Positions 45,250 to 53,931 of a stretch of DNA of 64,000 nt are shown here, piece after piece. Location: assembly GCA_030430205.1 (NCBI GenBank), contig JAUIGE010000022.1, positions 1 through 64,000 on the forward strand, written 5' to 3'. The DNA comes from Bacteroidia bacterium (GTDB lineage Bacteria; Bacteroidota; Bacteroidia; J057). The translations under genes and the position numbers were made by a program. A model generated the notes under the pieces. It saw only the letters and a program-made list of their open reading frames with translations. It searched no databases and was not told the DNA's origin. The first letter of the stretch is position 1, and each line of letters starts with the position of its first letter.

Positions 45250-45747
45250 ATGAGAAAACGCCAATTATTCCTGTTTGCCCTTTTAGTGCCCCTGCTGTTT
45301 CCCCTTTTGCTTTCCGCCCAAAATCCACAGGCCTATATCCAAAAATATAAGGACATCGCCATTTCGGAAATGCACCGCACAGGCGTTCCGGCAAGTATCA
45401 CCCTTGCCCAGGGCATCCTGGAATCGGCTTCCGGCACAAGCAAGCTTGCAGTCAAGGGAAGAAACCACTTTGGCATCAAAGCCAGCAAAGACTGGAATGG
45501 CAAATGCATCCTGCGAAAGGGCATGAAGTTTCGCAAATACAAGCGTGTAGAGGAATGTTTTAAAGACCATAGTGACTTTCTTGTCAACAGATCCCGCTAT
45601 GACTTTCTCTTCGAATACGATCGTACAGATTATAAAAAATGGGCCAAAGGTCTTCAAAAAGCGGGCTATGCCACAGACCGGGCTTATCCCAAAAAGCTCA
45701 TATCCCTGATTGAGAGATATGAGCTTTTTGCTTATGATAAGATGTAA
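45250..45747 (+). CDS. Secreted glucosaminidase (FlgJ/LytG-like peptidoglycan hydrolase)
   Basis: 165 residues from the ATG at 45250, which opens the signal peptide MRKRQLFLFALLVPLLFPLL (cut near LSAQ); an upstream start at 45187 would add 21 residues inside the previous gene. The domain has the GH73 landmarks GVPASITLAQGILESASGTSKLAVKGRNHFG, with the catalytic Glu in ILES, then YDRTDYKKWAKGLQKAGYATD. It cleaves the glycan strand of peptidoglycan. No LysM domain is fused. Confidence 0.88.
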   Translation: MRKRQLFLFALLVPLLFPLLLSAQNPQAYIQKYKDIAISEMHRTGVPASITLAQGILESASGTSKLAVKGRNHFGIKASKDWNGKCILRKGMKFRKYKRVEECFKDHSDFLVNRSRYDFLFEYDRTDYKKWAKGLQKAGYATDRAYPKKLISLIERYELFAYDKM

Positions 45748-45751
45748 ATTC

Positions 45752-48700
45752 TTATTTCTTCAAATTCAACTTGCCGCTCGTCGTCCATTCGGACGTTTGC
45801 AGGCGGTACAGGTATACGCCACTGGCAAATTCACTGAGATCAATGGATATGCTATGGCGCCCGGCGTCCAGCTTTTCGGTTTTGAGGAAAATCTGCTGTC
45901 CTGCAAGGTTAATCACCTCCAAATGGGCTATTCCCTGTTGGTCAGTACCAAAATCGAAGTGGAAAAAGCCTGATCCCGGATTGGGATGAACCTTGACAAA
46001 CTGCGCATTTCCATAGGTATCGAAAAAGAGCTCGACGATGGGCGAATGCTCAAAACGGCCATCCTGGTCTACCATACGGAGGCGGTAGTAAATATTGCCA
46101 ACCCCTGGATTTTGATCAATAAAGCTATATTCCTGAATAATTCCGCTTTCGCCTGTAGCTTTCACTTTGCCTATTTCTTCGAAATGCAGCCCATTGGAGC
46201 TATGCTCTATGGAGAAGAAATCGGAATTGACTTCCAGGACAGTCTCCCATCTGAGGAGACTTGTACGGCCCTCCTTTTCTGCTCTGAAGTCCAATAAATC
46301 GACAGGGAGCGGTTGGACGGTCACAAGTACCGAATCGGTCATGGTGCAGCTTCCATTGTCTGTGGTCAGGTAATACCATGTATCTACCAGGGGAGTCGCC
46401 ACAGGGTCTTCTAAAGTAGGATCATTCAATGTAGCGGCAGGTGTCCAGGTGTAAGTAACATTGGCAGGACGCGGCTCGAAGCGTAAGGATTGATTAGTCG
46501 TGGACCATCCTACAGCTGCATTTCGTCCGGTCACAGCTACGCCATTTGTACCTGTGGGTCCTTCAACCCCCTGGGTCATCGGACTAAACCAACTGGCATC
46601 TATTCGGGTCATGTGCATATCTATTTCACCTGATTCAAAAAGGACGATCTGTACAATAACAGGATTGCCTGCAGGTGGAGATACAGTGGTTGAAAACCAG
46701 TGGAGGGCTGAGACATTGGCCACAAAGCGGCGATTAGGTGCCACTCCTTGTGTTTCATAACTAACTGACATAAAGTCAAGGCTTGACCAACAATAAGCTA
46801 TCAGATTATTTGGAACTGCTGCAAGAGGAATAGTCGTTGGGTTCGTATTTGCGGCACCATTGGTGAACGTCAGGTAGCCTCCAATGGTAAAATATACCTG
46901 AGTCCTTGTATTACAATAGAAGTCAAAACCAAAGCCCAGGGGAATAGCTGCTGAGACAGTTGTCCCGCCTACAGCCAAATTCCTTGTTGTAGGTGCTGAA
47001 AGTGTATAAGGGGCATAAGGGATGTTATTGTAAATATAATCTGTACAATTAGGCTGAGGCAATGGCCCCGAGTAGGTGCTGTTTAGGTTTGCGTTATTTC
47101 CCAACAAAATCGCCTGATTGGGACCCGCATCCACTGTAGCTGCCAATACATTTAACTCTGCATAAGAAGTAGGAGCCAGGGTGTCGGTACATCCACTACC
47201 AGTATCCGTGATGATCGCATAATAGCTGGTATTTGCTGCCGGTGTCACATCCAGGCTATCGCCTGCCCCTACAACTGTCCCCAAAGGCGACTGCCAGCTA
47301 ACCGTATAAGGGCTGGGAGAAGCGGGCGAAAAACGATATGCATCATTGGTGGCTGTCCAAACCTGGGCATTTCTTCCTGCAATAGTAGCTGCAATGGTCC
47401 CACCCGGACCTTCAATTCCCTGGGTCAGAGATCCTCCATCATTTTGAATACTTGTATTATGGATTTCAATGATATTGGTGGTTTCATACAAAATCAGCTG
47501 TGTGGTAACCGTTGCAGTAGATCCAAAGTGACGGACATTGGAGTAGGTAACAACAAAGCGTCTGTTGGGAGCAGTTCCACTTAACCCATAGGTGATGGTG
47601 CCTCCTGAGTTGGGATTCAAGTCGTCCCAGGCGAGGGCGATAATATTATTGGGATTATTAGTATTGGGCATGGCCACATCCGCAGAATAAGATTGCCCTG
47701 CACCATAAGTATTGAAGGAAACCCATCCATTAGAAGATATAGTAAGCTGAGTAAAAGTATTGCAAAAATAGCTAAAGCTCATCCCCATACTTACTGATGT
47801 GACAGCATCGTCTCCCAAAGTCAGAGTGGTAGCCCCCGGAGAAAGGGGGCTAAAAGGGATAGAATTCACATAAAAGAGGTTACAGTCCCCATTTACCGGA
47901 TTGGCATATAACCTTACAGGCGTGCCATTGTCGCAATAAACCTCATCCGTCTGATCTGGACTTCCATCCAACAAATTTCCTGAAACAGTCAGGGTAACCG
48001 AGTCTTTCACCACACAGTTATTCTGATCTACAGTAGTGACAATATATTCAGTGGTAGAACTGGGATTTGCTACAGGATTACTTACCGAGCTATTGGAAAG
48101 GCCTGTTGTAGGTGCCCAGGAATAGGTATATGTGCCAGCAGCAGTAGGGTTGGCAAATAATTGCACATTGCTATTAACGCCACATACCGAGGTATCATTC
48201 TTTGAATTAAGACTGGTGACAGGATTAACAAAAACCGTCACGGAGTCCCTATTACCACAGGTAAAGTTTGTCAGCAATTCATAGGTCGTTGTCTGATTAG
48301 GAAGCACCTGTTGGGTGGCGCAGGAAGCACAACTCATAGAATTCATATCCCCTGAAACCACCGACCAGCCAAATATAGATCCTCCAATAGCCGAAATGGT
48401 TGCAGCCTGAGAGCCATTGATACAAGTCTGAATATCAGGACCTGCATATGCGCCATCCAAAACCCAAACCTCCAATCCCAGGGATTGTCGACCTTTGAAG
48501 GTGCAGCCATCATCCTCCAGGGAAAGAACCAGAGAATGAAAACCCAGGTCCGCTATAGTGGGAGACCAGGAAAAGGTACCGGTGATGGGATTGGTGCCAG
48601 AGGTGGTGAAGGTTGCGCCAGGAATCCCGCTATTGTTGGTCATCGTCAGGATGTTAGCTATATCAGCATCAGATCCTGAAATGTTAAAAGAAATGTTTTG

Positions 48701-49624
48701 TCCGGGACAAATTTCAATTCGGAAGTTACTCGGTTGGAATCCTCCTGTCAGGTTGGATATAGGACTAAATACCGGAGCGGTATTTGCCCCACAGTTTTGA
48801 ACCTGTATCTGGACATCCCGGACCACACTTCCTATCAAAACATTGTTTCGGTACTCTTCTACCTTTATTGCCATAACCCCAACCTGAAGAGTTGTAGGAG
48901 CAAGGTCAATCGTGCCAGTGTTTGCCGAGATCGTTACAGCCGGACTGGAAGCAATAGGATTGGTACCACTATAAGGCGCGAGATAGGGCAATACGGTATT
49001 GGCAGCGGACCTTGCGTTTATCAGGGAATAAACCAAAGAATCCCCATCTGAATCAAATGCGGCACTGTTGTAGGTCTGGAAAGAATTCTGACAGACAAAG
49101 GGAACTGGGCTATTTAAAAATATAGGAGATGAATTACAGGGTGCTGCAATGGAGTTCATCCTGGTTTCAATGTAAAGATCCAGATTACCCGGGCTACCCA
49201 CAGTAGTAATGGCATTATTTCTAGCAAAATGGCTAAAAGAAAAAAGCCAATCAGAGCAACTCTGTGGAAGGGTAAAGTTTCCCCTATACTTGTACTCCAA
49301 GATCCCAGGGACAGAGCCTGTTCCACAGGTTGTCTGCCCAATTTGAGAAGCGCAAACAGGAGAAACCTCAGTGACAGTTATCTGATTCACTGTAAAAGAA
49401 GTAGATTGGCTACAGCTTATGCTACTTGCATTTATTGTAAAAGTAGTGGGCATCGAAGTGGAAGCGGCACAATCATAGTAAAAGGAAAGCGTAAATTCAC
49501 TTTGAAGCCCTGAAATACAGCTATAAGTTAAATCTGCCCCCATCAAATGGGCAGCAGACAAGCGATTAACCATAGGACCAAGAAGGGTGGTAAGGAAAGC
49601 GAAAAAAAGAATATGTTTCTTCAT
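45752..49624 (-). CDS. Very large secreted protein with T9SS sorting domain
   Basis: 1290 residues. Signal peptide ends near RLSA, and the mature start AHLMGADLTYSC is common in Bacteroidota surface proteins. Ig/cadherin-like segments fill about 30-560. Two related modules of about 190 residues follow (about 575-765 and 860-1050), each opening CNLFYVNSIPFSP or CTDYIYNNIPYAP and ending with GIEGPGG/GVEGPTG, GRNA, and RFSP/RFEP. A PVDLLDFRAEKEGRT-type linker precedes the sorting domain (VHPNPGSG to GKLNLKK). Probably an adhesin; partner unknown. Confidence 0.88.
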   Translation of the reverse strand: MKKHILFFAFLTTLLGPMVNRLSAAHLMGADLTYSCISGLQSEFTLSFYYDCAASTSMPTTFTINASSISCSQSTSFTVNQITVTEVSPVCASQIGQTTCGTGSVPGILEYKYRGNFTLPQSCSDWLFSFSHFARNNAITTVGSPGNLDLYIETRMNSIAAPCNSSPIFLNSPVPFVCQNSFQTYNSAAFDSDGDSLVYSLINARSAANTVLPYLAPYSGTNPIASSPAVTISANTGTIDLAPTTLQVGVMAIKVEEYRNNVLIGSVVRDVQIQVQNCGANTAPVFSPISNLTGGFQPSNFRIEICPGQNISFNISGSDADIANILTMTNNSGIPGATFTTSGTNPITGTFSWSPTIADLGFHSLVLSLEDDGCTFKGRQSLGLEVWVLDGAYAGPDIQTCINGSQAATISAIGGSIFGWSVVSGDMNSMSCASCATQQVLPNQTTTYELLTNFTCGNRDSVTVFVNPVTSLNSKNDTSVCGVNSNVQLFANPTAAGTYTYSWAPTTGLSNSSVSNPVANPSSTTEYIVTTVDQNNCVVKDSVTLTVSGNLLDGSPDQTDEVYCDNGTPVRLYANPVNGDCNLFYVNSIPFSPLSPGATTLTLGDDAVTSVSMGMSFSYFCNTFTQLTISSNGWVSFNTYGAGQSYSADVAMPNTNNPNNIIALAWDDLNPNSGGTITYGLSGTAPNRRFVVTYSNVRHFGSTATVTTQLILYETTNIIEIHNTSIQNDGGSLTQGIEGPGGTIAATIAGRNAQVWTATNDAYRFSPASPSPYTVSWQSPLGTVVGAGDSLDVTPAANTSYYAIITDTGSGCTDTLAPTSYAELNVLAATVDAGPNQAILLGNNANLNSTYSGPLPQPNCTDYIYNNIPYAPYTLSAPTTRNLAVGGTTVSAAIPLGFGFDFYCNTRTQVYFTIGGYLTFTNGAANTNPTTIPLAAVPNNLIAYCWSSLDFMSVSYETQGVAPNRRFVANVSALHWFSTTVSPPAGNPVIVQIVLFESGEIDMHMTRIDASWFSPMTQGVEGPTGTNGVAVTGRNAAVGWSTTNQSLRFEPRPANVTYTWTPAATLNDPTLEDPVATPLVDTWYYLTTDNGSCTMTDSVLVTVQPLPVDLLDFRAEKEGRTSLLRWETVLEVNSDFFSIEHSSNGLHFEEIGKVKATGESGIIQEYSFIDQNPGVGNIYYRLRMVDQDGRFEHSPIVELFFDTYGNAQFVKVHPNPGSGFFHFDFGTDQQGIAHLEVINLAGQQIFLKTEKLDAGRHSISIDLSEFASGVYLYRLQTSEWTTSGKLNLKK

Positions 49625-49628
49625 AAGC

Positions 49629-49636
49629 CAAATCTA
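49629..49636 (-). promoter_or_regulatory. -7 element next to the start codon of the 1290-residue protein gene
   Basis: TAGATTTG on the minus strand (49636-49629) matches TAnnTTTG exactly and ends 4 bases before the ATG at 49624, the same geometry as at 44610. No clear -33 TTTG is present. The mRNA could be leaderless. Confidence 0.45.
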
Positions 49637-49716
49637 GCATGAGCAATAAAAACAATAGAAAATAAGCTTCACTGGCGCTGTCAAGAATCCAAAATAATAC
49701 TTATTCGCTGCTTATC

Positions 49717-49745
49717 AAAAAAATAAGGAGGCAATGTGCCTCCTT
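49717..49745 (-). terminator. Rho-independent terminator after sufS
   Basis: On the minus strand AAGGAGGCA pairs with TGCCTCCTT around a 3-base loop, followed by ATTTTTTT. Located 58 bases beyond the sufS stop, it ends the suf transcript. Confidence 0.88.
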
Positions 49746-49803
49746 TAAAATATTAAAAATCAATAATTTAATTATTGAATAATAATTAAATATCCATATT
49801 TTC

Positions 49804-51054
49804 TTATTTCAAAAACATTCTCCTGACTTCCAGAAGACTTTCTGTTAAGCGGTCAATTTCCTCTATGGTATTGTAAAATGCAAAAGATGCACGCATAGTA
49901 CCCGGAATGCCAAAAAAATGCATAACCGTCTGCGTACAGTGATGACCTGTACGGATAGCAATACCGAGGCGATCGAGTATCGTTCCGGCATCGTAAGGGT
50001 GAATATCTCCCATGAGAAAAGAAATGACACTGGCCTTTTCTTTTGCCGTTCCAAAAAATTGAATGCCTTCAATTTCCGAGAGCCTTGCCGTGGCATATTT
50101 CAATAAGCTTTGCTCATAGGAAGCAATAGCTTCAAAACCAATGGATTCTACATAATCCAAAGCTGTGCCCATGGCGATCGCATCTGCAATATTGGGCGTT
50201 CCCGCCTCAAACTTATGCGGCAATCCCGCAAAAGTACTTTTTTCAAATCGAACCGTTTCGATCATATCGCCTCCGCCCATAAAAGGCGGCATCGCCTCCA
50301 GCCATTTCTCTTTTCCATACAAAATCCCAAAGCCCGTAGGCCCAAAAACCTTGTGACCTGAGAAGACATAAAAGTCTACATCGAGATCCTGCACATCAGC
50401 TTTTCCGTGTGGAATAGCCTGCGCACCATCTACCAGGATAGCAGCACCGGCCGCATGAGCCATTTGTGCCATTTCCTTGATAGGATTGATCGTTCCCAGG
50501 GAATTGGAAACATGCACAACAGCGACAAGCCTGGTCTTTTCAGTCAAAAGCTTTGCGTAAGCATCCAGGTCCAAAGTGCCTGTTTCATCCATGGGGATGA
50601 CCCGCAACTGAGCGCCTTTGCGCTCACAGAGCATTTGCCAGGGCACGATATTGGAGTGATGCTCCATGGCCGAAATGATGATTTCATCTCCCTGCTTCAC
50701 ATACTTTTCCCCAAATGAATAAGCCACCAGGTTGATGCCGGCTGTGGTGCCACTGGTGTAGATAATCTCATGGGCATGCCCGGCATTCAATAAAGCTTTT
50801 ACCTTCGTCCTCGTTGCCTCATAATAATCTGTAGCCGTCTGGCTCAGGTAGTGGACGCCCCTGTGTACATTGGCATTCTCCTGCTGATAATAGGTCGCCA
50901 GACGATCCAAAACCACTTGTGGTTTTTGGGAAGTCGCGGCATTGTCGAGATAAATCAGGGGTTTATCTCCGTATATTTTTTGGTTGAGGGCGGGAAAATC
51001 CTTGCGGATTGCCGTTATGTCAAAAGCTGCCTTATTCAATTGGGGAGAAATCAT
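49804..51054 (-). CDS. sufS: Cysteine desulfurase SufS
   Basis: 416 residues. PLP enzyme of class V: YLDNAATSQKPQVV, HRGVHYLSQTAT, EHHSNIVPWQ, VDGAQA, PLP-Lys in YVFSGHKVFGPTG, and the active Cys in RTGHHCTQTVM near residue 371, the SufS/group II form. It takes sulfur from cysteine for Fe-S cluster assembly on SufBCD. It is separated from sufD by two unrelated genes in the same direction; sufE is not in the window. Confidence 0.95.
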   Translation of the reverse strand: MISPQLNKAAFDITAIRKDFPALNQKIYGDKPLIYLDNAATSQKPQVVLDRLATYYQQENANVHRGVHYLSQTATDYYEATRTKVKALLNAGHAHEIIYTSGTTAGINLVAYSFGEKYVKQGDEIIISAMEHHSNIVPWQMLCERKGAQLRVIPMDETGTLDLDAYAKLLTEKTRLVAVVHVSNSLGTINPIKEMAQMAHAAGAAILVDGAQAIPHGKADVQDLDVDFYVFSGHKVFGPTGFGILYGKEKWLEAMPPFMGGGDMIETVRFEKSTFAGLPHKFEAGTPNIADAIAMGTALDYVESIGFEAIASYEQSLLKYATARLSEIEGIQFFGTAKEKASVISFLMGDIHPYDAGTILDRLGIAIRTGHHCTQTVMHFFGIPGTMRASFAFYNTIEEIDRLTESLLEVRRMFLK

Positions 51055-51110
51055 TATTCTTATTTTTAACCGTTCTAAATAACGGCATTATTTCCCAATT
51101 GTTCAAACTT

Positions 51111-52667
51111 TTACTCTTTTACAATTTTTTGATTGAAAACATGGTCTTTTGCATCCCTGGCAGATAGGTAATAAAAGCCTGACGGCAGATCTTTTAGGCT
51201 CACCCCTTGCCCTTCAGCCAATAGGTCTGTCAAAACCGCCTGTCCCAATTGATTACTCATACTCAGCCGAATTGGAAAACGAACGTTTTCATCAAAATGG
51301 AAATAAATCCAGTCTTTCGTTGGATTGGGGAACGCCCCCATCCTTGCCGGAAATTTGTTTATCTCTATTAATGAGTTTGTCAAGACATTTCCATCTCCAT
51401 CCACTTTGATGACGATGATATCCCTTTCCTCTTTTTCCTTTTCCCGATAATCATACCTGCTACCAATCATGACAGCGCCCCCATCCCGGGTAGCAAGAAC
51501 CTTTACCATGAAATAAAAAGCATCCCCTCCATATTTTTTTTGCCAAAGTGTTACCCCCGCTCTCGCACGTAAACTATCCAATTTTGCTAAGACAAAATAA
51601 TTTTGATAGTGGCCATAATATAAATTAGATAATCCTCCTCTTGCAGTACTCCCTAAATAAATTGCATTTTTATGGACGAAGTCCAGCGGTTGATATGCTA
51701 TCCGATCAAATGTATCTTCAATTCCAATATATTGTCTTTGTACCTCATATCCGAGATTGCTACCTGTGTTAATCCATGCCAAAACCAGGTCTTCATCATC
51801 CCAGGGATTTTGGGCCAAAGGAGGACTAAAATTAGGATAAGAGGAACAGACCAACAAAGAAGTGTCATTAATAAAACGCCCAGTTCCACCAAACAACCCT
51901 CCAAAGGTAAGATATTGTATGGCTTTCCAATTAAGGTTACTATCTATATGTAATACTTCATTATGGGAAATAGCAGAAGGAGAAGAATCCGGCAAGCCAG
52001 CGCCAACAATAAAATAACCATTGCCTAAAGGGTCTGCGTCTATTGAATTACCATAGCCTCCTGTATGATATGTGACCCCTGTCGAATCCAGGACAGTGTG
52101 GTAGGCTTGATTCAATATGTTCCCCTCTAAATCTAACTCATACACAAATAACTCATCAAAGAATAAAGGTGGAGATAAAGAATAATGTGCAGCTCCAAAC
52201 ACGACAATTTTTTCCTCAAATACTTGTACATCTGTCACATTCTCTCTTAAGCCAGACCTTCCTATTCTCCTTGTCCAATTTACATTTTGAAGATCCGAAG
52301 TATAGTTTATCAAATAAAAATCTAGCTCCCCAATATAATCCTTACAGAATATGATAAGGACAGAAGAATCTTTTAAAATCAAAACTTTGGAAATACTTGC
52401 CAATACTTCATGCTTAGCAAAAAAGGTTTCTGATATTTTGTTTCCCAGAGAATCTAGTCTGATAATAAAGCCATCATAATATAATTGGCTTGGATCGTCA
52501 TCCAAAACTACATAAGCCGACAGATATAAGTCATTCAATGGGCCTTCTACCACATCATTTACAAGATCGTTTTGGGAATCACCATCTTCATAAATAAATG
52601 ATTGCGAAAAGGTGCTTGTTGAAAAAGAGATTGCAAGAAACAGCAGAAAAAAAATTCTATTGGGCAT
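51111..52667 (-). CDS. AT-rich secreted protein with T9SS sorting domain
   Basis: 518 residues from the ATG at 52667 (MPNRIFFLLFLAISF, signal peptide, cut near TFSQ); a start at 52688 would precede it. The body has beta-propeller-like repeats (DGFIIRLDSLGNKISETFF, ELFVYELDLEGNILNQAYH, IIVIKVDGDGNVLTNSLIE). The end FPNPTKDW to NQKIVKE is a T9SS sorting domain. The gene sits between sufD and sufS and is more AT-rich than either, suggesting insertion. Function unknown. Confidence 0.82.
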   Translation of the reverse strand: MPNRIFFLLFLAISFSTSTFSQSFIYEDGDSQNDLVNDVVEGPLNDLYLSAYVVLDDDPSQLYYDGFIIRLDSLGNKISETFFAKHEVLASISKVLILKDSSVLIIFCKDYIGELDFYLINYTSDLQNVNWTRRIGRSGLRENVTDVQVFEEKIVVFGAAHYSLSPPLFFDELFVYELDLEGNILNQAYHTVLDSTGVTYHTGGYGNSIDADPLGNGYFIVGAGLPDSSPSAISHNEVLHIDSNLNWKAIQYLTFGGLFGGTGRFINDTSLLVCSSYPNFSPPLAQNPWDDEDLVLAWINTGSNLGYEVQRQYIGIEDTFDRIAYQPLDFVHKNAIYLGSTARGGLSNLYYGHYQNYFVLAKLDSLRARAGVTLWQKKYGGDAFYFMVKVLATRDGGAVMIGSRYDYREKEKEERDIIVIKVDGDGNVLTNSLIEINKFPARMGAFPNPTKDWIYFHFDENVRFPIRLSMSNQLGQAVLTDLLAEGQGVSLKDLPSGFYYLSARDAKDHVFNQKIVKE

Positions 52668-52795
52668 GATTTCTTCTTTTGGATACATTTCAGAAACTAT
52701 GTTGAAAGAAATAAAACCTCCAAACTCATTTACATTTTTATATAAATGAAGTTTGGATGTTCAAAATTGCATATACTCGAAAATCTTAGTTGAGG

Positions 52796-53824
52796 CTAAA
52801 GACTTGGTGAGTTATATTCACAAACGCCCCAATAAACCTTCCCTACATGGAAGTATTTTATAGGAGAAAATGATTCCACTGGAGTAATGACTGCAGGCCC
52901 TCTACTATTGTTTTGGGGGATTCCTCCTGATGCAGTAATGGCATCTTGCATTACTATGGGAGATCCAACTACTGCAAGGTCAAGTTCCTCAGGAGTCATA
53001 CAGGAATTGGTTGAAAAAAACATCATATAATCACGATCCCAATCACTGTCGTTTCCAGATGGGTCTCCTAGCTGATGATTTGACCATTTATGAGTTGGAG
53101 TATTTACAACAACATTAAATGGGGTATAACCAACTTTCGAAAAATAAGGACTAGTTGATTGAGTGGGATTATTTGGATCTACAGCTCCACAATTAAGGTA
53201 TGATCTGTAGCCATAACAATTTTCATCATTTAATCTCTTAGCAACTTCCCAGGCACCTTCTGAATTGGTGTTAGTATTTCCATTACAACCCCCAGCTGGA
53301 GCGTTAAAAATATCTCCAAAGTGCCAATAATCATCTGTCTCATCAGCCAAACAGCTACTATCCAAATAAAAGTAGCCTAAAAACAGGGTGATTGAAAAGG
53401 AAGCAAACGAACCTTCAGGTGCTGAGGGATTAATATCAATTAATACCACATGATGATCATCCGTTGAAATCCCTACACGGTCCGGATAACCAGAAATAAA
53501 TGCTTGAAGAGAATCAAACATTTCTTCTAAATCATCTTTATCTACAAAATAACCTTCTTCGGTCTGATTCCATTCTATAGGAATTGTAAAGTTTGTTTCA
53601 TCCAAAATAGGATAAGAAAAATCCGACCCTACATCTCCATGGTAATAATTGACCAAATGCTCTAAATAGTCAATTGCATGATCATAGGTGACATCATCAA
53701 ATTCTGGGACATAGCCATTGCTCTGGCTTGCTCTGGCTGAAAACATAGGAGTTTCAACTTGGTCTGGCTCAGGCACAACATCCTGCTTATTGACACAAGC
53801 AGTTATGCACAAACAAACAAACAA
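52796..53824 (-). CDS. Lipoprotein with tetranucleotide repeat in its signal peptide (possibly switched off)
   Basis: 342 residues if read from the TTG at 53824; no in-frame ATG exists upstream. The only nearby ATG (53859) opens a frame that crosses the (TTTG)6 repeat and stops at TAA 53803. With one more repeat unit (or two fewer) that ATG would join this frame and give MSPIKTNHPLFVCLFVC followed by a lipobox ITAC. So the gene appears out of phase. The mature part is acidic, with eight or more cysteines, NSEGAWEVAKRL and a Met-rich DRDYMMFFSTNSC; no family was recognised. AT-rich like its downstream neighbour. Confidence 0.65.
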   Translation of the reverse strand: MFVCLCITACVNKQDVVPEPDQVETPMFSARASQSNGYVPEFDDVTYDHAIDYLEHLVNYYHGDVGSDFSYPILDETNFTIPIEWNQTEEGYFVDKDDLEEMFDSLQAFISGYPDRVGISTDDHHVVLIDINPSAPEGSFASFSITLFLGYFYLDSSCLADETDDYWHFGDIFNAPAGGCNGNTNTNSEGAWEVAKRLNDENCYGYRSYLNCGAVDPNNPTQSTSPYFSKVGYTPFNVVVNTPTHKWSNHQLGDPSGNDSDWDRDYMMFFSTNSCMTPEELDLAVVGSPIVMQDAITASGGIPQNNSRGPAVITPVESFSPIKYFHVGKVYWGVCEYNSPSL

Positions 53825-53833
53825 ACAAACAAA
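53810..53833. repeat. (TTTG)6 tetranucleotide repeat
   Basis: Six perfect units (CAAA on the plus strand) lie in the signal-peptide part of the lipoprotein gene. Unit changes shift the reading frame, the usual basis of slipped-strand phase variation. Confidence 0.9.
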
Positions 53834-53931
53834 GGGTGGTTGGTTTTGATAGGACTCATAATAAAATAGATTAGAGGTTGAATAATTAATAAAAATTACC
53901 TATTCTTCCTCTAACTTCCAAGACTTATTTA

